Shown piece after piece: positions 7,235 through 14,166 of a stretch of 16,765 nucleotides of DNA (the first letter of the stretch is position 1; every line of letters starts with the position of its first letter). Both the position numbers and the translations under genes were made by a program. Under the pieces are notes generated by a model, which was not told the origin of the DNA, made no database searches, and worked only from the letters and a program-made list of their open reading frames with translations. This DNA is from a bacterium (GTDB lineage Bacteria; Bdellovibrionota; FAC87; UBA2466): contig JALHPX010000014.1 in assembly GCA_022842225.1 (NCBI GenBank), positions 1 to 16,765 of the forward strand, in the 5' to 3' direction.

Positions 7235-7278
7235 ATTGATTATTCCGATATCCACCCAACCCATGGAAATTCCTTAAC

Positions 7279-7303
7279 GATTAACACTTAATCTTAAGAT
7301 TAA
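7279..7303. repeat. AT-rich palindrome with a third half-site
   Basis: TTAATCTTAAGATTAA (7288-7303) is a perfect 16-bp palindrome, and a further GATTAA half-site stands at 7279-7284. Three evenly oriented half-sites upstream of the SGNH lipoprotein gene look like a binding site for a dimeric regulator. The palindrome is about 95 nt before the proposed -35. The rest of the gap (7304-7398) shows only a weak CCCGC/GCGGG hairpin and no reading frame. Confidence 0.45.
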
Positions 7304-7398
7304 TCTAACCCGCCGGAAACGCGCGGGGACCACCACGAAAATAGCTACCAAGAACAGCACGAATAAGAATCAACCTAATTTCCAAGACGCCACGCTCC

Positions 7399-7427
7399 TT
7401 GCCCACCCCCAACATTCTGTCTACTTT
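7399..7427 (+). promoter_or_regulatory. Possible promoter of the SGNH lipoprotein gene
   Basis: TTGCCC (7399-7404) and TACTTT (7422-7427) are separated by 17 nt. The -10 is 9 nt before the ATG at 7437, so any leader would be about 3 nt. The -35 matches at four of six positions and the -10 at three of six, so support rests mainly on spacing and on the lack of a Shine-Dalgarno sequence. Confidence 0.35.
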
Positions 7428-7436
7428 CGACCGCCT

Positions 7437-8360
7437 ATGAAAATTTCTCCAGTAATCCCATTGCTACTAATCTCTTTCATCACCACCGCGTGTAGCGAAA
7501 AAAAAGTGCAGGAAGCGCAAACCGTCTTCCTTGAAACTTACGGAGATTCCCTCACCGCAGGCGCCATGGCGGATACAAACCTAACCAAGATTGAATCGGA
7601 GTTTTCGTACTTCCAGAGCATGGAAAAAATTGCGGAACAGCTGCGTACTAGGGGCCTGCAAGAACTCGCAAGGCCTACATTGGCATGGCCGCAGGTTCTT
7701 GCAGCTAAAATCGGGGCCACAAAGTTGGATAATGCCAGCGTTGTCGGCGCACACACCAGCAATCTTCTTGACCAAGTTCGCCGAACAGCTACGGATAAGA
7801 ATTCGAAAAAGGCAAATACCACCGCCATCTTTTTCATAGGCCACAACGATGCTTGCGCGGGATGGTCCCTGATGCCTTTAAACGAACCCCACTTTGTCGA
7901 GATGTATGAAAGAGCGCTCTCTGAGTGGCTGGAGTTACATGAAAACTCCATGGCGGTACTGATCCCAATTGGAAATATCACGGATATTTTCTATAGATTT
8001 TACCTACACGAGATCCAGGAAAACTCAGTTACTGGTCTACGTTGTCAACGTGTCTATGATGAAGTCCCTCTTTGCGATGCTTTCACAACAGACGCTCAAA
8101 ATCGAAGCTACGGCAACTCAACCTCCCGTAGCATCATGTTGGCTCAGAACGGCATCCTTTCTTGGAACAATCGCCTTCCGGAATTAGCCCAAAAGCTGAA
8201 CCTATCGAAGAATGGAAATCAAGTGACGGTAGCCACCCGACCATCCATTCGCCCTGAACCCTCTCACATGGCAGCGGACTGCTTCCATCTCTCTGCTGAG
8301 GGGCAGGCGGCCTTAGCGGAACAGATTCATTCTGCAGTATTCTCCAAGGGCACTCATTAA
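7437..8360 (+). CDS. SGNH/GDSL-type hydrolase lipoprotein
   Basis: A 307-residue predicted lipoprotein esterase or acylhydrolase. The N-terminus is a short signal peptide ending in ITTAC, with the lipidated Cys19 followed by Ser20, which would favour the outer membrane; Thr at -3 is slightly unusual. The SGNH blocks follow in order: block I YGDSLTAG (35-42, nucleophile Ser38), a block II glycine in VVGAHT (G104), block III IGHND (134-138, oxyanion Asn137) and block V DCFHLSAEG (281-289, Asp281 and His284). All catalytic residues are therefore present. The substrate is not readable from sequence; SGNH enzymes cleave esters of lipids or sugars, including cell-wall acetyl groups. The start is the ATG at 7437 with no Shine-Dalgarno sequence and a possible promoter ending 9 nt before it. 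It is followed in the same direction, after 141 nt, by the HExxH protein. Confidence 0.9.
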   Translation: MKISPVIPLLLISFITTACSEKKVQEAQTVFLETYGDSLTAGAMADTNLTKIESEFSYFQSMEKIAEQLRTRGLQELARPTLAWPQVLAAKIGATKLDNASVVGAHTSNLLDQVRRTATDKNSKKANTTAIFFIGHNDACAGWSLMPLNEPHFVEMYERALSEWLELHENSMAVLIPIGNITDIFYRFYLHEIQENSVTGLRCQRVYDEVPLCDAFTTDAQNRSYGNSTSRSIMLAQNGILSWNNRLPELAQKLNLSKNGNQVTVATRPSIRPEPSHMAADCFHLSAEGQAALAEQIHSAVFSKGTH

Positions 8361-8387
8361 GCCCGAGCAAGCGTCGGAGGTCACGGG

Positions 8388-8468
8388 CTAGCGACGAATA
8401 CGCTGACGCACGAAAAGCATCGTTCCCACCATCATCAGCATAAAAAGCGGAACCAAAAAACTGGGCAT
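8388..8468 (-). CDS. Possible 26-residue membrane peptide
   Basis: A short frame in the gap between two plus-strand genes encodes a hydrophobic helix (SFLVPLFMLMMVGTMLFV) with a basic tail (RQRIRR), the shape of a single-pass small membrane protein with its C-terminus in the cytoplasm. The frame extends upstream, but codons before the ATG at 8468 are rare types (AGA, CGA, ATA, CGG) while those after it are common ones (CGT, CGC, ATT, CTG), which favours that start. No clear Shine-Dalgarno sequence is present; GGCGGG lies near the start. It is divergent from the HExxH gene. It could equally be chance. Confidence 0.28.
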   Translation of the reverse strand: MPSFLVPLFMLMMVGTMLFVRQRIRR

Positions 8469-8488
8469 CGGAGCCCGCCGTATTCGTC
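8393..8488. repeat. 10-bp inverted repeat flanking the gap between the lipoprotein and HExxH genes
   Basis: GACGAATACG at 8393-8402 has its exact reverse complement CGTATTCGTC at 8479-8488. The arms are 76 nt apart and bracket the small membrane-peptide frame; the right arm abuts the TATTAT box of the HExxH gene. The separation is long for a terminator, so a looping operator or coincidence is more likely. Confidence 0.4.
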
Positions 8489-8494
8489 TATTAT
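8489..8494 (+). promoter_or_regulatory. -10 element of the HExxH protein gene
   Basis: TATTAT (five of six consensus) lies 7 nt before the ATG at 8502, predicting a start at or one base before the ATG. No good -35 and no strong Shine-Dalgarno sequence are visible; only TAGG sits between the box and the start codon. Confidence 0.4.
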
Positions 8495-8501
8495 TAGGCA
8501 A

Positions 8502-9221
8502 ATGCAGAACATTCTCGTGCGATTGGTCGGGGCGGTCAGTTTGACCTGCTGTGTTTGTCTCAACGCTGCAAGCATAGACGCCTATGAATGCTTTGACGCA
8601 CCTCCGACGGGTTTTGAATCCATCGCCCAAGATTTTGAGCCGATCAATCAACGCCTAAAGGCAATGGGCGGTCGCTTCTGCCGGGAGCGCAATCCATCCT
8701 TCTACGATCGCTTCGGGCGACGAGCCTCGATTTACTTCAATGATGGGCCTCTCGCCGGAGAGATGAATACTACGCCATATCGTTTTATCGTCGTGGTGAA
8801 CTCGTCCACCGGCCCACTGGAATTGGTGCATGAATTTATTCACCTACGCGACGCTTATTCTCCACAAACGCGTGCGCTCAGCGAAAGCCTGCCCCTAGAT
8901 GCGGCACCGCATATCCGCAAATGGATTGTCTTTGGCTACACGGAGGAGAATGCCTATTGGCAGGGCACCCTCCCTTATCGTCGGGCCCATGGTCGAATGT
9001 GGGAGATTTCGCACGGTGAGGAATTTCTCTATGCTTACAGCTGGGGCGCCTTCAAATATTTAGGACTGCTTTTGGTATCTCCCAACGTGTCGCACTTTCT
9101 GGGACTCTGGTGGGCTCTCACGATACTCGCCACCTGTTTTACTGTTCCCATCCTAGCGGCATTATTCATTAGCCGAGTCGTTGAAGCCCTAATCGCGCGA
9201 AAAAAAATGCTGTCGCCATGA
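8502..9221 (+). CDS. Membrane-anchored HExxH putative zinc metallopeptidase
   Basis: A 239-residue protein not matched to a named family. It starts with a signal-like hydrophobic stretch ending near NAASA (about 21-25). A central domain carries HEFIH (110-114), a zinc-binding HExxH motif with E111 as the likely general base, and TEENAYW (147-153) about 35 residues later, where E148 or E149 could be the third ligand, as in gluzincins. Cys30 and Cys60 could form a disulfide outside the cytoplasm. One C-terminal helix (about 203-226) followed by a basic end (ARKKMLSP) would anchor the domain at the outer face of the inner membrane. It is in the same direction as the SGNH lipoprotein gene, 141 nt downstream, with its own probable -10. 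Peptidase activity is inferred from the motif only; HExxH also occurs by chance. Confidence 0.75.
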   Translation: MQNILVRLVGAVSLTCCVCLNAASIDAYECFDAPPTGFESIAQDFEPINQRLKAMGGRFCRERNPSFYDRFGRRASIYFNDGPLAGEMNTTPYRFIVVVNSSTGPLELVHEFIHLRDAYSPQTRALSESLPLDAAPHIRKWIVFGYTEENAYWQGTLPYRRAHGRMWEISHGEEFLYAYSWGAFKYLGLLLVSPNVSHFLGLWWALTILATCFTVPILAALFISRVVEALIARKKMLSP

Positions 9222-9254
9222 ATAAAAAAGCGGCGGGAAATGAATTCCCACCGC
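9222..9254 (-). terminator. Intrinsic terminator between convergent genes
   Basis: GCGGTGGGAA (minus 9254-9245) pairs with TTCCCGCCGC (9239-9230) around a 5-nt loop with one mismatch, followed on the minus strand by TTTTTT and ATT. This ends the secreted-protein gene (stop at 9276). On the plus strand the same stem is followed by CTCTTCTT, so it may also stop transcription from the HExxH gene. Confidence 0.85.
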
Positions 9255-9275
9255 CTCTTCTTACCTAGTGAACTT

Positions 9276-9962
9276 CTATTCTTCTTGCTCAGAAGGAACT
9301 TCCTCAATACGAGGCAGCCCTTTCTTTGCCGGTGCAGCAGCAGGAGCCGCTAAAGCCGATCCGGCTGGAGCTGCTTGTAAAGTCGCAGATTCTGCGGAGC
9401 GAGTAGTAGCCGCTGCCGCATTATCGTCGTCAGAATTGGTAACATTCACTTGGAAGTGGCATTCCACAATTCTGCGTTTATCAGCGGGGAAGAAAATATT
9501 GAGCTGAGAAACGGGAGTTTCTGTTCCACCATTTACTTCAAATTGGTGCACAGTCCATTTTTTAGAATCGCCAGGCATCTTGCGCTCGTAGGTATCTACC
9601 TTTGTTGTCGCCGAGATATTTTTCCAAGGCGAGAGAACACCCGTCCAATTGCGCAGACCATCCGCCTTAGAAGCCGGATAGCAACCACGCTCGGTGGAGG
9701 CAGGTCCAACAACGACTTCAAAGTGAGTGATACGCTGTAATTTATTCACGACCCGACCAAATTCGTCGTACTGCAATTGGCCTGGAAGCGCGATGGAAAG
9801 CGTGTTTCCTGTGGTCATGACGTGTGTCGGAATGGCTGGCCGCACCACGGGTGGTGGCCCCACGATAACGGGCGGAATCGGAACCCAAATGAGTTCGGCG
9901 AAAGCGCCTGATGAAGCAAGTGACAGAACAAGACCGGATACTAGTTTCAGTGTGTTTTTCAT
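9276..9962 (-). CDS. Secreted protein of unknown function with low-complexity tail
   Basis: A 228-residue exported protein not assigned to a family. A clean Sec signal peptide (1-22) ends in GAFA, with cleavage before Glu23. A proline-rich stretch follows (IPPVIVGPPPVVRP, 29-42), then a compact domain (about 50-175) with alternating beta-like segments and only two cysteines (Cys94 and Cys168), which may form a disulfide in the periplasm. The last 50 residues are an Asp- then Ala-rich linker (NSDDDNAAAA onwards) and a charged end (EEVPSEQEE), probably disordered. The ATG at 9962 follows AGGG twice (GAGGGTAGGGATT), a good ribosome-binding region, unlike many genes here. It is transcribed alone, between the helicase operon and a strong terminator. 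Confidence 0.8.
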   Translation of the reverse strand: MKNTLKLVSGLVLSLASSGAFAELIWVPIPPVIVGPPPVVRPAIPTHVMTTGNTLSIALPGQLQYDEFGRVVNKLQRITHFEVVVGPASTERGCYPASKADGLRNWTGVLSPWKNISATTKVDTYERKMPGDSKKWTVHQFEVNGGTETPVSQLNIFFPADKRRIVECHFQVNVTNSDDDNAAAATTRSAESATLQAAPAGSALAAPAAAPAKKGLPRIEEVPSEQEE

Positions 9963-9983
9963 AATCCCTACCCTCTGCTGTGT

Positions 9984-10012
9984 CGTGTAGCCCTAGCAGG
10001 TGGCGGTGTAAA
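9984..10012 (-). promoter_or_regulatory. Possible promoter of the secreted-protein gene
   Basis: TTTACA (minus 10012-10007), 17 nt, TACACG (9989-9984), giving a leader of about 15 nt that includes the AGGG ribosome-binding sequence. The -35 is good and the -10 is poor. Confidence 0.3.
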
Positions 10013-10044
10013 CAGAGTTTTTGACGTTATTGTAAAAACTGTTT
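10010..10044 (-). terminator. AT-rich hairpin at the helicase stop codon, possible weak terminator
   Basis: AGTTTTT and AAAAACT (10016-10022 and 10034-10040) pair around an 11-nt loop, and AAAC/GTTT extends the stem across a 2-nt bulge. It starts at the helicase TGA. The stem is AT-rich and lacks a clear T-run, so termination is doubtful. It overlaps the -35 of the secreted-protein gene. Confidence 0.25.
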
Positions 10045-12428
10045 CAGCTTTGCGACCAAAAATCAGCAACTTCCTTGAGGATGGCGCGGGAGACCAGCTC
10101 GCGAGGGTTATCGCTAAACCAATCTGCCGGCATGGAGCGGGCGTAATTGGGTTCGAGAAATCGATTGTCCATCAATACGATAATGCCCCGGTCGGTTTCG
10201 GAACGAACCACCCGACCCGCTGCCTGCACGGCTTTGGACATTGCTGGATAGCTGTAAGCGTAGTGAAAACCTTCGCCATAGTTCTCTTGATAATAGGCGC
10301 GCATTTGTTCGCGTTCCAAATCAAAACTCGGAAGTGCGGGACCAATGACAAAGGCACCAATCAACATATCGCCGGGATAATCCACCCCTTCGCTAAAGAC
10401 CCCTCCTTGGACGGCAAAGATAATCGTCGGAACTATTTTCTCGCGCAGATGATGGATGAAGCCATCGACGTCCGCGGCCTTCATGTACCGTGTTTGCGAC
10501 AAGGTCATGAAGCCGGGCGGAATCTTGAAGCGCTCTTTTACTTTTTCCAAGAATTCAAAGCTGGGAAAAAACGCAAAGTAATTTCCTGGCTTCACGGCGG
10601 AGATCCGCTCAATAACGGCCGCGACTTTGTCGTAGTTTTTTTCGCGATTGCTGTACTTAGTGGAGATCTCGGGAATGATCAGCACCTTGCGCTGACTCTT
10701 TGCAAAGGGCGATTGGAACTCGGAGACTTTGATCTCAGTGGGATTTAAGCCAGAGAGTTTGGCGTAATAATCAAATGGTTTAAGAGTCGCCGAGAAACCC
10801 ACCACCTGGCCAAATTCATCGTAGCATCCCCGAATAAACTCCGAGGCGTCGCAACATGTGATGCGAAGCGAACCTCCATCTGCGGGGCCAGGTCGAAACG
10901 TAGTAAAAAACTCCGGCCGCTTGGGCTCCGTGACAAATTCCAATGCCGCCGTAAATTCCGACCAGTAATAACTCAAACGCAGAACGACATCGCGTGGTTG
11001 GATTTCGACGTCGGATTCTAAATAGCGAGAGAGAAACGCACGCACTGCGGAATCCTGTTCCATAAAGGCATCGATCGGCGGCTCGATGAGTTCCGGTTTG
11101 GTGATGCCTTCGGGACGGCAGAGACGAATGGTGGTCTGGCACTCGCTGATGAGATTATCGACTTCGTCTTGAAAACGACGCGGGATAAACTCTACTGACT
11201 CGCGCATTTTCTCCAACGTCTGCGTGGATACTTCCGGGGAGTAATAGCCCAACGCCCGAGCGAACAGGTTGTGAGCCTCGTCGATAACAAGGTTGGGCTT
11301 GCCCTCGGGGCTGGTGCCCCCGCCTAACCGCGCTACCGAACTTCGCGGACTAAAGACGTAGTTATAGTCGCCGATGACGACGTCTGCTTCCTTGGCAGCT
11401 TCAAATTGCAATTCAAAGGGGCAGACTTCAAAGGTTTGCCCAAGCTTCTTAAAGGTCTTGGCTCCCAGTTTTCGCTTGCGCGCGAGTTCTTCCGCCAGTC
11501 CATTCTCGGCAACTTTGGTGTAGTGGTCCTTGGCAAACTCGCAATACTCCGGATTGCACAGCGGCTCGTTCTTAAAACAAATTTTGCTCTTTGCCGTGAG
11601 AGTCAGCGAGCGCACGGGAATACCCTGCTCTTTGAATTTGTCGATGGCGTCTTCCGCCACCGAATGCTGGCTGTTCTTGGGAGTGACGTAGATGGTGTTC
11701 TGGCCGCGACTGAGCGATTCCTTGAGCATCGGGTACAACACGCCAGCTGTTTTACCCAAGCCTGTGGGAGCTTGGATCAACATCCGGGTGCTGGTCTGAA
11801 TGCCTTTTTCAATTTCCGCAACCAACTCCATTTGACCCGTGCGGGGGCTGGGAAAGGGGAATTCAAATTCCTTTGCCCACTTCTTACGGCGACGTACTAG
11901 TACCTCATTGCGCTCCGCCTCGACGACTAATTCGGCCAAGCGGAGTTCGAGCCAATTTTCGTAATCGTCGATATCAAGCACTAAATTGAGCGTCTCTGCT
12001 TTGCGGTTGCGCGAGGAGACGAGGTAGAGACAGATATCGGGCTTGATGCCCGTAAGCTTCCAATGCAAATAGCCATAGGTCTTCAGCTGTAAACAGTAGG
12101 GATGCGTGTCCTGCTCGGCGTTTAATTTGCGTTTGAGTTTTTGAATATCAAATGAGGATTTGATCTCTTCGATTTTCGGGATTTTGCCGTCGTACATGCC
12201 ATCGATGCGGCCACCGACGGTGAACTCAAACTCTCCCTTTGTGAAAGTGCCGGAGATTTTTACTTCCGCGAGGTACTTATCGTCGGCTTCCTTTTTCTGC
12301 GCTTGCACGGCTTGGTGAATCAATAATCCATCGGCCGAGCCGCGCCCATACCCGGAATTGGATTCAATGCTGCCGACGCGAGGGACAGGCAGTGCAAATT
12401 CTCCTACCGAGAGAGTGATCTGCTTCAC
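10044..12428 (-). CDS. PD-(D/E)XK (Cas4/RecB-like) nuclease fused to XPD/DinG-like Fe-S helicase
   Basis: A 794-residue fusion. The N-terminal part (about 1-150) is a RecB/Cas4-like nuclease: His38, GGRIDGM with Asp76, EEIKSS with Glu88 and Lys90, and the QLKTYGY motif (Gln114). The rest is a superfamily 2 Rad3/XPD-type helicase: Walker A PTGLGKT (Lys226), four cysteines (284, 291, 296, 336) placed as for a 4Fe-4S cluster, VIDEAH (DEAH at 383-386), SAT motif GFSATL, motif V VFSEGVDYPG and motif VI QAAGRVVR (735-742). It should unwind 5' to 3' and cut single-stranded ends, which suggests repair or replication-fork processing. The GTG at 12428 is chosen because it overlaps the upstream TGA as GTGA and follows GGGGGA. 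A frame open to 12488 adds only 20 arginine- and cysteine-rich residues unlike a domain start. It is translationally coupled to the upstream fusion gene. Confidence 0.88.
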   Translation of the reverse strand: MKQITLSVGEFALPVPRVGSIESNSGYGRGSADGLLIHQAVQAQKKEADDKYLAEVKISGTFTKGEFEFTVGGRIDGMYDGKIPKIEEIKSSFDIQKLKRKLNAEQDTHPYCLQLKTYGYLHWKLTGIKPDICLYLVSSRNRKAETLNLVLDIDDYENWLELRLAELVVEAERNEVLVRRRKKWAKEFEFPFPSPRTGQMELVAEIEKGIQTSTRMLIQAPTGLGKTAGVLYPMLKESLSRGQNTIYVTPKNSQHSVAEDAIDKFKEQGIPVRSLTLTAKSKICFKNEPLCNPEYCEFAKDHYTKVAENGLAEELARKRKLGAKTFKKLGQTFEVCPFELQFEAAKEADVVIGDYNYVFSPRSSVARLGGGTSPEGKPNLVIDEAHNLFARALGYYSPEVSTQTLEKMRESVEFIPRRFQDEVDNLISECQTTIRLCRPEGITKPELIEPPIDAFMEQDSAVRAFLSRYLESDVEIQPRDVVLRLSYYWSEFTAALEFVTEPKRPEFFTTFRPGPADGGSLRITCCDASEFIRGCYDEFGQVVGFSATLKPFDYYAKLSGLNPTEIKVSEFQSPFAKSQRKVLIIPEISTKYSNREKNYDKVAAVIERISAVKPGNYFAFFPSFEFLEKVKERFKIPPGFMTLSQTRYMKAADVDGFIHHLREKIVPTIIFAVQGGVFSEGVDYPGDMLIGAFVIGPALPSFDLEREQMRAYYQENYGEGFHYAYSYPAMSKAVQAAGRVVRSETDRGIIVLMDNRFLEPNYARSMPADWFSDNPRELVSRAILKEVADFWSQS

Positions 12429-14152
12429 GCATTCCCCCGAACAGAGGGATCGGGCGAGACAGCGCGAGTCAGCACGCGCGAAACCCACGTGGGCTCGTCC
12501 GCATTGGTAAGCCGCCGCGTGGGAGAAAAATCGATGTACACTGGAAAGTTTTTAGCGATGATTTCTAACTCCGTCATCAATACTCGCACCCGATCAAAAT
12601 CCATCACCGAAAAGACCCGTCGCCTCTCTCGGACGGACAGGCGAGGCCGCGTGAAGGGCGGCAATTCGCTGGGATAAGCCACCGTCCCCGATGCCACGAC
12701 TTCCCCTTTGGAAAAAACCAGGTAACGCCAAGGCGCATCCGGCGACTTGCCCATTTTCCAAACAGCCCGGCACTCCAACATCCACGCCATCCAGTGGCTG
12801 CGGTGGAGGTGGTATGCCGGGCGGCGCAACTTTCTTAGGATGGAGGCTTTCATCTCCGCTAATAGCTCCTCTGGAGAAAGTTCCCGCTCTGAGTTGCCGT
12901 CGCCCTCATCCTCCTCTGCAGACTCCTCCGCCTCCATTTCCTCAGGCGCCGGCCCCAAACGCTTGCCCAGCTTCCAGAGCCAGTAAGGATCCACACTCGC
13001 CAAGTCGCTAACTCCCAGCTCTGCCAACACCTGCTCCAGCGCCGGCCGAATCAATTCCGGTGGGTGCATCAAAATATAATTGTCCAACGCGTTGGTCGTG
13101 CCCCGCAAAACCCGGTGCAAAAGCCCCACCGACTCAAACGCTTCTTCAAAAATAAACGGCCCGAGCGGCGTCGATTCGGAGCAATGATCGGAAGTGGTTT
13201 GGAGGTCCCACCCGAAGAACAGCACTCGTCTATCGTTCTTGCGCAGCTGCGTATTGTAGTGCGGCTCAAACTTCTTGATTCGATCCGTCTCTAAAAGCGC
13301 CGCTTCCAGAGGCGTTGCCGTCTCAATCACCTGAATGTCGCGCACCTGGGTCATCAACTCGGGAAGCTTCTGCCGGTCTCCCCGCCGGTGCGCAAAATAG
13401 CTCGCCACTCGGGAACGCAAGCTCGTGGCTTTGCCGATATAAAGAAGAATCCCCTCGGCCGAGCGCATCTCATAAACACCCGGGCCAGTGGGCAAACCTT
13501 TGCGCACTTCGGGCGTGATGAAATAGCTGGGCTTCGACCGTGGCTTCTTCCCCTCCACCTTGGCCGGTTTTTCCCGGGGCTTCTCCGACCATTCCATAAA
13601 GCCTTCCCAGGTGGAGACGCCGTGCTGCTCGCTCAATCGCTGCATTAAGAACTGCCAAACTTTTTCCGTGGCAGCAACATGGTCTAGGGAGCGTTGCGCT
13701 GGCGGCAGCACGCGTCCGAGATACCCACTCAGCGCCCGCAAGGTACGTGCCGGCAAATCCGCGCACATTTGCCCTGCTATTTTGTAGGTACAAATCACCG
13801 GCCAGGGGAATTCTTCGTCGGGAAAAGCCTCCAAGTGCAGCTGCCGGAAAAAACCCATCTCAAACGAAGCATAGTGAATGACCACGGCCCGCACGCCGGC
13901 CGAGCGCCCGCTATCAACGATCCGCTGCCACACCCGCACCGCTGTCTCGCGCTTGGCGAAATCCTCTGGCGAGAGGCCCAGGATGTTCCAAACCTTCTTG
14001 GGAATCTTCTCGATTTCGCGCGGAGCAGTGAGCTCCGTGCGAACCTCTTCTCCCGGCAAAATCCAACCAATTTCCAAAACCTCGGCCGAGCGCGCGGAAA
14101 GGCCCGAGGTCTGGCAATCGAGGAAAAGTAATGGGGTCTGCGAGAGATCCAT
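12425..14152 (-). CDS. DnaQ-like (degenerate DEDD) domain fused to UvrC-type GIY-YIG nuclease
   Basis: A 575-residue fusion. Residues 8-170 have the DnaQ/ExoI fold (LLFLDCQTSGL, VVIHYASFEMGFF, QRSLDHVAATEKVW), but several catalytic positions differ from DEDDh: Asp12 remains, Gln14 replaces Glu, Glu98 replaces Asp, and Gln153 and His158 stand where His and Asp are expected. Exonuclease activity is therefore doubtful. Residues 215-305 are a UvrC-like GIY-YIG domain with GVY (Tyr227), YIGKATSLRSRVASYF (238-253) and Glu288 in ALLE; this part looks intact. No UvrC RNase H or HhH end is seen. The rest (305-575) is unassigned and has an acidic linker at 404-425. Related exonuclease/GIY-YIG fusions are known in actinobacteria. 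The start ATG at 14152 places the exonuclease strand 7 residues in; the frame stays open to 14290 but would run into the divergent acetyltransferase gene. It is the first gene of an operon with the helicase. Confidence 0.85.
   Translation of the reverse strand: MDLSQTPLLFLDCQTSGLSARSAEVLEIGWILPGEEVRTELTAPREIEKIPKKVWNILGLSPEDFAKRETAVRVWQRIVDSGRSAGVRAVVIHYASFEMGFFRQLHLEAFPDEEFPWPVICTYKIAGQMCADLPARTLRALSGYLGRVLPPAQRSLDHVAATEKVWQFLMQRLSEQHGVSTWEGFMEWSEKPREKPAKVEGKKPRSKPSYFITPEVRKGLPTGPGVYEMRSAEGILLYIGKATSLRSRVASYFAHRRGDRQKLPELMTQVRDIQVIETATPLEAALLETDRIKKFEPHYNTQLRKNDRRVLFFGWDLQTTSDHCSESTPLGPFIFEEAFESVGLLHRVLRGTTNALDNYILMHPPELIRPALEQVLAELGVSDLASVDPYWLWKLGKRLGPAPEEMEAEESAEEDEGDGNSERELSPEELLAEMKASILRKLRRPAYHLHRSHWMAWMLECRAVWKMGKSPDAPWRYLVFSKGEVVASGTVAYPSELPPFTRPRLSVRERRRVFSVMDFDRVRVLMTELEIIAKNFPVYIDFSPTRRLTNADEPTWVSRVLTRAVSPDPSVRGNA
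12433..12438 (-). promoter_or_regulatory. Ribosome-binding site deciding the helicase GTG start
   Basis: GGGGGA on the minus strand (12438-12433) lies 4 nt before the GTG at 12428, inside the last codons of the upstream gene. With the GTGA overlap it points to re-initiation by ribosomes ending the upstream gene. Confidence 0.5.
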
Positions 14153-14163
14153 GTAAAAATACG
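14153..14163. promoter_or_regulatory. Overlapping divergent -10 elements
   Basis: Only 14 nt separate the two divergent starts. On the plus strand TG, T, AAAAAT (from 14152) ends 6 nt before the acetyltransferase ATG. On the minus strand TATTTT (14161-14156) precedes the fusion-gene ATG by 3 nt. Both start codons lack a Shine-Dalgarno sequence, so both transcripts may be leaderless and their promoters may share the same AT core. Confidence 0.4.
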
Positions 14164-14166
14164 CCC

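Noticed and set aside
7051..7239. 62-codon plus-strand frame running through the tRNA
   Set aside because: It covers the tRNA-Ser gene itself and is not coding.
7148..9221. Genomic island integrated at tRNA-Ser
   Set aside because: No integrase, no direct repeat of the tRNA 3' end and no abrupt change of gene style were found downstream.
10050..10748. 232-codon plus-strand open frame opposite the helicase
   Set aside because: It lies wholly antisense to the helicase motif V/VI region, whose motifs are intact; its composition (many His, Cys and Gly) is that of a shadow frame.
12429..12488. Upstream start for the helicase at 12488
   Set aside because: The added 20 residues overlap the upstream gene, are Arg/Cys-rich, and lack a ribosome-binding site, whereas GTG at 12428 has one and a GTGA overlap.
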